Assembly (NCBI RefSeq): GCF_004923295.1
Contig: NZ_CP039636.1
Coordinates: forward strand, 803,001 to 867,000
Reading direction: 5' to 3'
DNA: 64,000 nt
From: Azospirillum sp. TSH100
GTDB lineage: Bacteria; Pseudomonadota; Alphaproteobacteria; Azospirillales; Azospirillaceae
A program made the translations under genes and the position numbers. Positions within the stretch are counted from its first letter, which is position 1, and every line of letters starts with the position of its first letter. The notes beneath the pieces are model-generated. The model saw only the letters and a program-made list of their open reading frames with translations, was not told where the DNA came from and searched no databases. Of this stretch, positions 25,408 to 32,519 are shown one piece after another.

Positions 25408-26894
25408 CCGTCGCCACCGCTGGCGCGGACCACACTCATCATGCCACGGCCGGCCTGCCATCCGTTGGCAAGCTGGCGGCACCGATCTTCTGGTTTCTGG
25501 TGGCGATGCCGGTGCTGGTCGGCAAGGCCGGACTTCTGGAGATCATCTTTCCGGTCGCCGCGCTGATCGTCGGCGCGCTGCTGGTGACGCGTGATCCGGC
25601 CCGCTTCGCCGCCTTCAGCTGGTGGTTGTGGTTCCTGACGCCGGAGGTCCGGCGGCTGGTCGACTATCAGGCGGGATGGAGCGTCATCAGCCCGGTCATG
25701 GTGACGCCCTTCGCCGTCGGCGCGATGACTTGGTTGGTCATCGGACAGTATCTGCCGATGCTGCGCTACCGCGCCTATTTCGGCTTCGTGCCGGTGATGC
25801 TCGGCATCTTCTACGCATATTTCAACGGCATCACCCAGGCCGGCATGGCGGCGGCGACCTTCGCGCTGCTGAACTGGCTGGTGCCGGTGACGCTGGGGCT
25901 TTACGTGGCGCTGCACTGGCCGCTCTACCCGCAGATGCGTGACGCGGTGCTCCGCGCCTTCGTGCTGGGGATGGCCCTGGTCGGTGGCTATGGCCTGATC
26001 CAGTATTTCGTCATGCCTGCCTGGGATGCGCGCTGGCTGATCAATGTCGGCATGACCAACCAGGGCATGCCGCTGCCGATGCAGGTGCGGGTGTTCAGCA
26101 CGCTGAATTCCTCCGGCCCGCTGGCCTTCCTGCTGGTGACCGGGCTGGCGGTGCTGCCGGCGGCGCGCGGCATTCTCGTTCCCATCGCCGGCGCCCTGGC
26201 GTTGGGATCCCTGATGCTCAGCCTTGTGCGGGCGGCGTGGCTGGCCGGGCTGTTCTCCTTCGCGTGGCTGCTGCTGACCATGCCGGGCCGGCACCGGCTG
26301 CGGCTGGTCGCGGTCGGTGTCGGGCTGGTGCTGTGCTCCCTGCCGCTCCTCAGCGTGCCGATGGTCAGTCAGGCGATCGTCTCCCGCTTCGACACGCTGA
26401 ATTCGATGGAGAACGACCGCAGCTATCAGGAGCGGCAGGAGTTCTACGGCCGCTTCCTGATCCAGGCGCTGACCGAAGTGCGCGGCGCCGGGCTCGGCAC
26501 CATAGACACCGCGACCAAGCTGACCAACGAGGACGGGCAGCTGGGCGCCATGGCCTTTTTCGACAGCGGCATCCTGCGCGTGCCCTACGAACTCGGCTGG
26601 CCCGGCACGCTGGGCTATGTCGCCGGCATCATCGCGCTGACCGTCGGCATGTTGCGCCGGGGCGGGGCGCCGCCCTACCCGTTCGCCCGCTGTGCCGAAA
26701 CGGCGGCGTTGACCATCCTGGGCTGCATGGTCTTCGAACACACGCTGGTGAAGGTGACGGGCGTCGGCTTCTGGTTCTTCCTGGGCATGGCGATGGCGGC
26801 GAAGAACCACGGCTTGGCCAGTCGGCAGACCACCATTCAACCGGCAGGCCCCGCCCACCGGTTCAAAGAGGACAAGCCATGGATGGAAGCCTGA
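25404..26894 (+). CDS. O-antigen ligase/polymerase-like membrane protein (Wzy-type)
   Basis: 496 residues with about ten transmembrane helices, including IFWFLVAMPVLVGKAGLLEI and LIVGALLVT at the start. A periplasmic loop precedes the late helices, with the segment ENDRSYQERQEFYGR and the Wzy/WaaL-like GLGT motif. Family knowledge: such proteins polymerise repeat units at the periplasmic face or ligate them to an acceptor. The frame is open from 25254, but the ATG at 25404 overlaps the GT2 stop (ATGA) and gives a short cytoplasmic N terminus. It overlaps the following glycosyltransferase by 16 bases. Assignment as polymerase rather than ligase follows from its position in the locus and is inferred. 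Confidence 0.82.
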   Translation: MTVATAGADHTHHATAGLPSVGKLAAPIFWFLVAMPVLVGKAGLLEIIFPVAALIVGALLVTRDPARFAAFSWWLWFLTPEVRRLVDYQAGWSVISPVMVTPFAVGAMTWLVIGQYLPMLRYRAYFGFVPVMLGIFYAYFNGITQAGMAAATFALLNWLVPVTLGLYVALHWPLYPQMRDAVLRAFVLGMALVGGYGLIQYFVMPAWDARWLINVGMTNQGMPLPMQVRVFSTLNSSGPLAFLLVTGLAVLPAARGILVPIAGALALGSLMLSLVRAAWLAGLFSFAWLLLTMPGRHRLRLVAVGVGLVLCSLPLLSVPMVSQAIVSRFDTLNSMENDRSYQERQEFYGRFLIQALTEVRGAGLGTIDTATKLTNEDGQLGAMAFFDSGILRVPYELGWPGTLGYVAGIIALTVGMLRRGGAPPYPFARCAETAALTILGCMVFEHTLVKVTGVGFWFFLGMAMAAKNHGLASRQTTIQPAGPAHRFKEDKPWMEA

Positions 26895-28066
26895 TCCTGC
26901 CCGGCTCGCTGCCAAGGGAATTGCGGGAGACCAGCGTTCTTCAGCTTGGGCTGGGCTGGTTCCCGGAAACCCATGGCGGGGCGGAGAACATGTTCTACCA
27001 CCTCGCCCGTCATCTGCCTCAACAGGGCATCGCCTTTTCGGGGCTGGTGCTGGGCACCGTCTCGGAAACGCTGGACAACGGGGCCCGCATCGACAGCTTC
27101 GCATCGCCGACCGCCTCGCTGCCACGCCGGCTGGCAGGGGCACGGAGCGCCATCGCCAAGGCTTTACGCCGACAGTCACCCGACCTCGTCGCTTCGCACT
27201 TCGCTCTGAACACGGTGAGCGCCCTGCCCGCCCTGCGCAACCGGCCGCTGATCGTCCACTTTCATGGTCCCTGGGCCCTGGAAAGTGCGGCGGAAGGGGC
27301 TAGTCCGCTGGCGGTGCGGTTGAAATTCATGGTGGAGCGGCTGGTTTATCACCGTGCTACCCGCTTCGTCGTGCTGTCGCGATCCTTCGCCACCATCCTG
27401 GCCGAGCGTTACGGCGTGCCGCCGGAGCGTATCCATCGGGTGCCGGGCGGTGTCGACGCCGACCGCTACGACCTGCCCGACAGCCGGCAGCAGGCGCGTG
27501 CCCGTCTCGGCTGGCCGCAGGGGCGGCCCACGGTTCTGACGGTGCGCCGGCTGGTGAAGCGCATGGGACTGACCGCGCTGGTCGATGCGATGGTGGACCT
27601 GCGCCGCCGGACACCCGACGTCCTGCTGGTCGTCGCCGGCCGTGGACCGGAAGCGGCAGCCCTGCAGGACCGCATCGATGCGCTGGGGCTGGACGAGCAT
27701 GTCCGGCTGCTTGGCTTTGTTCCCGACGCCCATCTGCCGTTGGCCTACCGCGGCGCCGACCTGTGCGTGATGCCATCGCAGACACTGGAGGGATTCGGCC
27801 TGACCGCGTTGGAATCGCTGGCTGCCGGCACGCCGGTGATGGTCACCCCGGTCGGCGGTCTGCCGGAGGTCGTGGAGGGCTTGGACGGCGACCTCGTGCT
27901 GGCCGGAACCGAGGCAGAGGCGATCGGCATCGGCCTTGCCGAGGCGTTGACGGGCGTCCGTCGCCTGCCCACCGCCGACGTCTGCCGGGCGCTGGTCCGC
28001 AGCCGCTTCGACTGGCCGGTGATCGCCGCCCGCACCGCCGCCATTTACCGGGGCGCCCTGCAATGA
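26879..28066 (+). CDS. GT4 glycosyltransferase
   Basis: 395 residues, GT-B. The N-terminal domain carries GWFPETHGGAENMFYHLARH and the C-terminal domain the donor-site motif LEGFGLTALESLAAGTPVMV (quoted in part EGFGLTALE, E-x7-E). ATG 26879 lies inside the end of the polymerase gene with a GAGGA ribosome-binding site, and the preceding open frame is a shadow of that gene. It acts in assembly of the exopolysaccharide repeat unit. This gene, the following one and the minus-strand gene at 30990 are all GT4 members, implying that the repeat unit contains several distinct residues. Confidence 0.88.
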   Translation: MDGSLILPGSLPRELRETSVLQLGLGWFPETHGGAENMFYHLARHLPQQGIAFSGLVLGTVSETLDNGARIDSFASPTASLPRRLAGARSAIAKALRRQSPDLVASHFALNTVSALPALRNRPLIVHFHGPWALESAAEGASPLAVRLKFMVERLVYHRATRFVVLSRSFATILAERYGVPPERIHRVPGGVDADRYDLPDSRQQARARLGWPQGRPTVLTVRRLVKRMGLTALVDAMVDLRRRTPDVLLVVAGRGPEAAALQDRIDALGLDEHVRLLGFVPDAHLPLAYRGADLCVMPSQTLEGFGLTALESLAAGTPVMVTPVGGLPEVVEGLDGDLVLAGTEAEAIGIGLAEALTGVRRLPTADVCRALVRSRFDWPVIAARTAAIYRGALQ

Positions 28067-28076
28067 GCATCCCCCG

Positions 28077-29324
28077 ATGAGCACGATCGTCATCCTGTGC
28101 GACCATGCCCACCCCAGCGGCGGGCTGGCGAAAGTCGCCATCACCGGGGCGGCCGGGCTGGCACGCCGCGGCCACCGGGTCCATGTCTTCACCGCCGTTC
28201 CGCCCATCGACCCGGCCCTGCTGACCGACGGCATCACCGTCCATTGCCTGGAGCAGCCCGACCTGAAGGGCAACGCCGACCGCGTCCAGGCTGCCGTGCG
28301 CGGCATCTGGAACCGCGAGGCTGCCCGCGCGCTGGAAAGTCTGCTCGGCAGCTGTCCGGCCAACGACACCGTGGTCCATATCCATGGCTGGGCCAAGGCG
28401 CTGTCACCCAGCGTCTTCCCCGTCTGCCGCAAGTCGGGCCTGCCGGTGTTGATGACCCTGCACGATTATTTCCCGCTCTGTCCCAACGGCGCCTTCTTCA
28501 TCTTTCCCGAAGGCGCCAACTGCCCGCACCGGGCGCTGTCCGCCGGCTGCCTCGCCACCGATTGCGATGCCCGCGCCCGGCACCATAAATGGTGGCGGGC
28601 GGCCCGCCATGCGGCGGCAGCCCTGTCCGGCGGCCTGACCGCAGGCATGGTGCTGGTGACGCTCAGCGACCGGCAGCGCGCGGTGATCGCCCCTCATCTG
28701 GCGCCCGGCACCGTAACGGTGCCGATCCCAAACCCGGTGGAAGTGGAAGACCGCGGCCCCGCTCCGGTCGCCGGCAACCGGCCGGTCCTGTTCGTCGGCC
28801 GCCTGTCCCGCGAGAAGGGCGCTGCCCTTTTGGCCGACGCAACGGCACAGGCCGGCTGCCCGGTACGCTTCATCGGCGACGGGGAGGAAGCCGATGTAGT
28901 CCGCCACCTGAACCCGGACGCGCAGCTTGCCGGCTGGCTTCCACCCGATGCGGTCCTCGAGGAAGTCCGGAGGGCGCGGGCATTGGTGGTGCCGTCACTG
29001 TGGTACGAAACCTTTGGTCTGGCCGCCTACGAAGCGCTGGCGACTGGCGTCCCCGTGGTCGTCAGCGACAATTGCGCGGCGGCAGAGACGGTGGAGACTG
29101 GCGAGAATGGCTTTCTGTTCCGCAGCGGCGATGCCGCCGACCTGACCCGCTGCCTCAAACTGCTCTCCAACGATGCGGAGGTGGAGCGCATGGGACGCAG
29201 CGCCTACGATCGCTATTGGCAAGCCCCCTTCACCCTGGACCGCCACCTCGACCGGGTGGAAGAGGTCTATCGCACTGCCCTCAGCAGCGGGCTAAGCCAA
29301 CCGGCGCAGGTGCGCGCGCCATGA
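28077..29324 (+). CDS. GT4 glycosyltransferase
   Basis: 415 residues, GT-B. The N terminus (LCDHAHPSGGLAKVAITGA) has the glycine-rich acceptor-side loop; the middle has TLHDYFPLCPNGAFF, a motif common in this group, followed by a Cys-containing segment; the donor site is WYETFGLAAYEALATGVPVV (quoted in parts; E-x7-E in ETFGLAAYE). It follows the previous gene after 10 bases and overlaps the beta-helix gene by 4 bases. A cytoplasmic membrane-associated enzyme in repeat-unit synthesis; the sugar is unknown. Confidence 0.87.
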   Translation: MSTIVILCDHAHPSGGLAKVAITGAAGLARRGHRVHVFTAVPPIDPALLTDGITVHCLEQPDLKGNADRVQAAVRGIWNREAARALESLLGSCPANDTVVHIHGWAKALSPSVFPVCRKSGLPVLMTLHDYFPLCPNGAFFIFPEGANCPHRALSAGCLATDCDARARHHKWWRAARHAAAALSGGLTAGMVLVTLSDRQRAVIAPHLAPGTVTVPIPNPVEVEDRGPAPVAGNRPVLFVGRLSREKGAALLADATAQAGCPVRFIGDGEEADVVRHLNPDAQLAGWLPPDAVLEEVRRARALVVPSLWYETFGLAAYEALATGVPVVVSDNCAAAETVETGENGFLFRSGDAADLTRCLKLLSNDAEVERMGRSAYDRYWQAPFTLDRHLDRVEEVYRTALSSGLSQPAQVRAP

Positions 29325-30982
29325 GCGGGGCCGCCGGCGGCAGCCTTGGCAGGCGCGCGCTGCTGGCGGTGGCCTTCGCCCTGCCGGCCGCCGCACAAGC
29401 CGCTCAGGACAAGTCCCTGCGTCCTCCTCCCGATCCGCCGCCCAGAGCCGGCCCGGCCCTGTCGATCCGCGACCGCGGCGCCATCGGCGACGGGCGCAGC
29501 CATCCCCTGTCGGAACGCTACAAAAGCCTGGAGGCGGCGCGGCGAATCCATCCCCACGTCCGGTCGCTGGACCAGGAATGCGACTGGGCGGCTCTGCAAG
29601 GCGCTGTGCTGGAGCTTTCACGTGGGGGCCGGGGCGGGACGGTGCTGGTCCCCCCCGGCCAGTACCGGCTGGATGGCGAAGTCGTCCTGCCCAACCTCGA
29701 CCGCTATGACGACGCCTTCAACGAGGTGGAGATCGTCGGCGCCGGCATGCGGGCCTCGCTGTTGTCCTGGCCGGAAGATCTCGGCCCAGGCCGCTTCGCC
29801 ATCCGCGCCGGCAGCCGGCAGGGTGCCCCTGACGACGACAGGGGCTATCAACGCAGCCGCATAGCGCATCTCAGCCTGCGTGGGCCGAAGCCCGGCAACC
29901 GGCCCGGCGATGCGCCGCCTGGGATGAGCGGGATCGCCATGACCTCCCGCTTCCTGCTGGAGCGCATCGGGGTGTTCGGCTTCCGGGCCGGAGTGGATGT
30001 CTGGCGCGACCATTCCTCGCTGATCTCCTGCCAGTTGACCAAGAACCACATCGGCGCCTACTGGTCGGCGGGGACGGACAGTTTCGGCGATCACCTGTTC
30101 CTCGACACCGATCTCGCCGGCAACACGCTGGCCTCGATCGCCGTGGCGCCGGAGAACGGCATCGACCATTCCAGCTTCCTCTCCTGCCATTTCGGTTTCT
30201 CCCCCTACGCCATCCTGGCGGAGGACGGGGCGCCGAGGCGGACCTTCCTGTCCAACAACAAGTTCCTGGACTGCGCCTTCGAGGCCTGTGGCAACGGCTG
30301 GATCCAGGGGCCGATGGCGGAGATGTACGGCAATGTGCTGATCGGCTGCAGCGGCTCGCTGCTGCCGGCCTATCGCCTGCCCAAGCGGCCTGTCGCCGGC
30401 CTGATCGTGGTGCGGTCGCTGGAGCGTAATCACTTCACCGGCGGCAGCGCCAGTTTCGGCGACGGCACCAACGACCGCGCCGCCGACATCGAGATCGCGG
30501 CCATGGTCGCATCGTCCGCCATCGGCAACCGGTTCGAGGATGCCGAGCGGCTGATCCGCCTTGGCCGCGACGGCTTGGCCCCCGCACTCAGCGTCTCCGG
30601 TGCCTGCCGCGCCAACCGGTTCGAGGCGGTGGACTGCGCCGGCGAGTTCCGCAGGGTGGGCTCCGGCGGCGTCGATGTCGGCAATCTGGTACAGCGCGAC
30701 TACGACCGGGTGCGCCGGCTGGAGCCGGATCATCCGGCCGACGGGGTTGCGCTGACCTCCGCCCCCGCTGGCGGCATCGTGCCCGTCGCCACCAGCGGCA
30801 CCGCACCGGTCGGCAAGACCCGCGCCGCAATCCGCATGGGCAGCCTCCTGCGCCCCGCCAGCGGTGTTTCCCAGCGGGTCGATTCCACCGCCGGGCCGAC
30901 GACACCGGTCGGTGTCGCCGTGACGGACGCTCCGGCGGGAAGCGACAGCGTCCTGATGGACTTGCGGCTGACGTCGCGCTGA
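29321..30982 (+). CDS. Exported right-handed beta-helix protein (pectate-lyase-3 superfamily)
   Basis: 553 residues. An export signal at residues 1-28 (GRRALLAVAFALPAAAQA) may be Tat or Sec type. The mature N terminus has the hallmark of pectate-lyase-3/GH28-like helices (SIRDRGAIGDGRSHPL, about 47-62), and repeated short beta strands run to about residue 470. The C-terminal 80 residues are Ala/Thr/Ser/Pro-rich and low complexity. Family knowledge: such proteins are polysaccharide lyases, epimerases or hydrolases in the periplasm; here the locus suggests trimming or modification of the exopolysaccharide. ATG 29321 overlaps the previous stop (ATGA). The exact reaction cannot be assigned; no catalytic Asp or Lys can be placed with confidence. 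Confidence 0.78.
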   Translation: MSGAAGGSLGRRALLAVAFALPAAAQAAQDKSLRPPPDPPPRAGPALSIRDRGAIGDGRSHPLSERYKSLEAARRIHPHVRSLDQECDWAALQGAVLELSRGGRGGTVLVPPGQYRLDGEVVLPNLDRYDDAFNEVEIVGAGMRASLLSWPEDLGPGRFAIRAGSRQGAPDDDRGYQRSRIAHLSLRGPKPGNRPGDAPPGMSGIAMTSRFLLERIGVFGFRAGVDVWRDHSSLISCQLTKNHIGAYWSAGTDSFGDHLFLDTDLAGNTLASIAVAPENGIDHSSFLSCHFGFSPYAILAEDGAPRRTFLSNNKFLDCAFEACGNGWIQGPMAEMYGNVLIGCSGSLLPAYRLPKRPVAGLIVVRSLERNHFTGGSASFGDGTNDRAADIEIAAMVASSAIGNRFEDAERLIRLGRDGLAPALSVSGACRANRFEAVDCAGEFRRVGSGGVDVGNLVQRDYDRVRRLEPDHPADGVALTSAPAGGIVPVATSGTAPVGKTRAAIRMGSLLRPASGVSQRVDSTAGPTTPVGVAVTDAPAGSDSVLMDLRLTSR

Positions 30983-30989
30983 CGGCTGG

Positions 30990-32177
30990 TCAGGGAAACG
31001 ATCCGACCAACTGCCGCCGCTCCTCGACCACATGTCCCGAAGGCCCCAGCTCCTCCAGTAAGTCGGCATAGCGCCCAGCTGTCACCGACCAATCCTGGCC
31101 TTCGGCAATGCGGCGGCCGGCGTCGCCCATGCGCCGGCGAAGGGCCGGGTCGGCGGCAAGGCTGCGCATGGCGCGCACCAGGTCGGCATGGGCGTCCGGG
31201 TGGTCCAGCAGAATGGCCGCCCCCTCCTCCAGCAGCCGGCCGGCACCCGCCAGCCGCGTGGTGATGACCGGCAGGCCGCTCGCCGCCGCTTCCAGCAGGA
31301 CGAGGCCGAAAGGCTCGTAGCGGGTCGGGAAGACGAACAGGTCGGCCGCCCGCATCAACGCGGCCACGTCGCGCCGGTGGCCGAGGAAGCGGACCCGCTC
31401 CTCCACCCCCAGCGCCTGCGCCATCGCCGGAAATGGTCCGCCGCGCTCGTCGCCTACCACCGCCAGCACGAGATCGGGAACGTCAGACAGGGCGCGCAAC
31501 ACCCCATCGAGATTCTTACGGTCGCTGCGGGCATCGCCGACGAACAGCGCCACCGGCCGGCCGGGTGACAGGCCGAACAGCAACGGGTCCGGGGCGCCGG
31601 GACGGAACTCCCCGACATCAACGCCATTGTCGATCACGCTCAGCCGCGCCGGTTTGATGCCATCCCGGGAAAGCTCGTCGGCAACGGTGCGCGACACCGC
31701 CACCAGCCGGCCGGCGCGGCGAAAGCTCCAGCGCTCGAACCCGACATTCAGCAGCGTGTAGAGCGCCCTGTAGAGCGACAGCGGCGAGATGCCCTTGCGG
31801 ATCGGGTGGGTGGGAGACCGCATCCAGGCGGAATGGACGAAATGCACTGCATTCACGTCCGACCGCGCCCAGCTGACAAAGCCGTTCACCAGCACGCGGT
31901 CGATCCCCGCCCGTTTTTCCTGCTCCAGAGTCCGGCTGGCCCGCCATGCGAACAACTGGTCCTTCGCCAGTTGTATCGGTACACCTCCCCCGTCGATCCG
32001 AACCCAGCGCAGCCGCGGATGGCGCGCCAGTTCGTCCGCCAGTTCGGCGGCAATGGCGACGACCTCATGCCCGCGGCGCAACAGTTCGTCGACCACGACC
32101 GCGTTCACACGCCCCTGCCCGTCATGGCGGACGATCTTCTGCGTGACGACGGCGATGCGCAGGGATTGGGTGCGCAT
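30990..32177 (-). CDS. GT4 glycosyltransferase (opposite strand)
   Basis: 395 residues, GT-B. The N terminus is RIAVVTQKIVRHDGQGRVN; the donor-site motif is YEPFGLVLLEAAASGLPVIT (E-x7-E in EPFGLVLLE), and a segment VALFVGDARSDRKNLDGVL precedes it. The frame is open upstream to 32288, but the ATG at 32177 is chosen from the CAGGAG ribosome-binding site and the family N terminus. It converges on the beta-helix gene (stops 7 bases apart) and is divergent from the CBM gene. It probably belongs to the same exopolysaccharide locus but is separately transcribed. Confidence 0.87.
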   Translation of the reverse strand: MRTQSLRIAVVTQKIVRHDGQGRVNAVVVDELLRRGHEVVAIAAELADELARHPRLRWVRIDGGGVPIQLAKDQLFAWRASRTLEQEKRAGIDRVLVNGFVSWARSDVNAVHFVHSAWMRSPTHPIRKGISPLSLYRALYTLLNVGFERWSFRRAGRLVAVSRTVADELSRDGIKPARLSVIDNGVDVGEFRPGAPDPLLFGLSPGRPVALFVGDARSDRKNLDGVLRALSDVPDLVLAVVGDERGGPFPAMAQALGVEERVRFLGHRRDVAALMRAADLFVFPTRYEPFGLVLLEAAASGLPVITTRLAGAGRLLEEGAAILLDHPDAHADLVRAMRSLAADPALRRRMGDAGRRIAEGQDWSVTAGRYADLLEELGPSGHVVEERRQLVGSFP

Positions 32178-32367
32178 TGAACGATCTCCTGCCCTGCCTG
32201 ATCCGCGGTATCCGCAACGTTTCGTGCCGAAGTGGACCACGGAGCCGGAGCCGACACCAAACAAACGAAAGATACGATCCGCACACAACAGGCTTAAGAC
32301 TGCCGATGGCGGATTCAGTCTTTCAGTGTCTAAATCAATCGCGGATTCAAAATCGATTTTTTAGGAA

Positions 32368-32387
32368 GAGTCAAAGATGAGTCAAAG
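32368..32387. repeat. Tandem 9-base direct repeat, 11-base period
   Basis: GAGTCAAAG occurs at 32368-32376 and again at 32379-32387. Spacing of one helical turn is typical of sites for a DNA-binding protein acting as a same-face dimer. Confidence 0.55.
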
Positions 32388-32449
32388 TCATGTCTTAACA
32401 ATGACTCTCTCAAATACATAAACTTTCGTGCGACCACTCCCAACGAGAA

Positions 32450-32477
32450 GGGTAATCCCACCGATACGGGTAATCCC
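32450..32477. repeat. 10-base direct repeat GGGTAATCCC, 18-base period
   Basis: GGGTAATCCC occurs at 32450-32459 and 32468-32477. Each copy is close to palindromic, so each could be one dyad site. They lie 43-70 bases upstream of the CBM protein start. Confidence 0.6.
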
Positions 32478-32519
32478 GTTTAGGAAGATCTTAATATCAG
32501 ATTAACAGGAGTCGTGCCG

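Larger units (their letters stand above)
32178..32519. promoter_or_regulatory. AT-rich divergent promoter region with direct repeats
   Basis: The 342 bases between the divergent GT4 and CBM genes are notably AT-rich from about 32290. They hold two direct-repeat sets: GAGTCAAAG at 32368-32376 and 32379-32387 (11-base period, one helical turn) and GGGTAATCCC at 32450-32459 and 32468-32477 (18-base period). Both are candidate regulator-binding sites for the CBM gene. A CAGGAG ribosome-binding site (32505-32510) selects the ATG at 32520. Confidence 0.5.
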
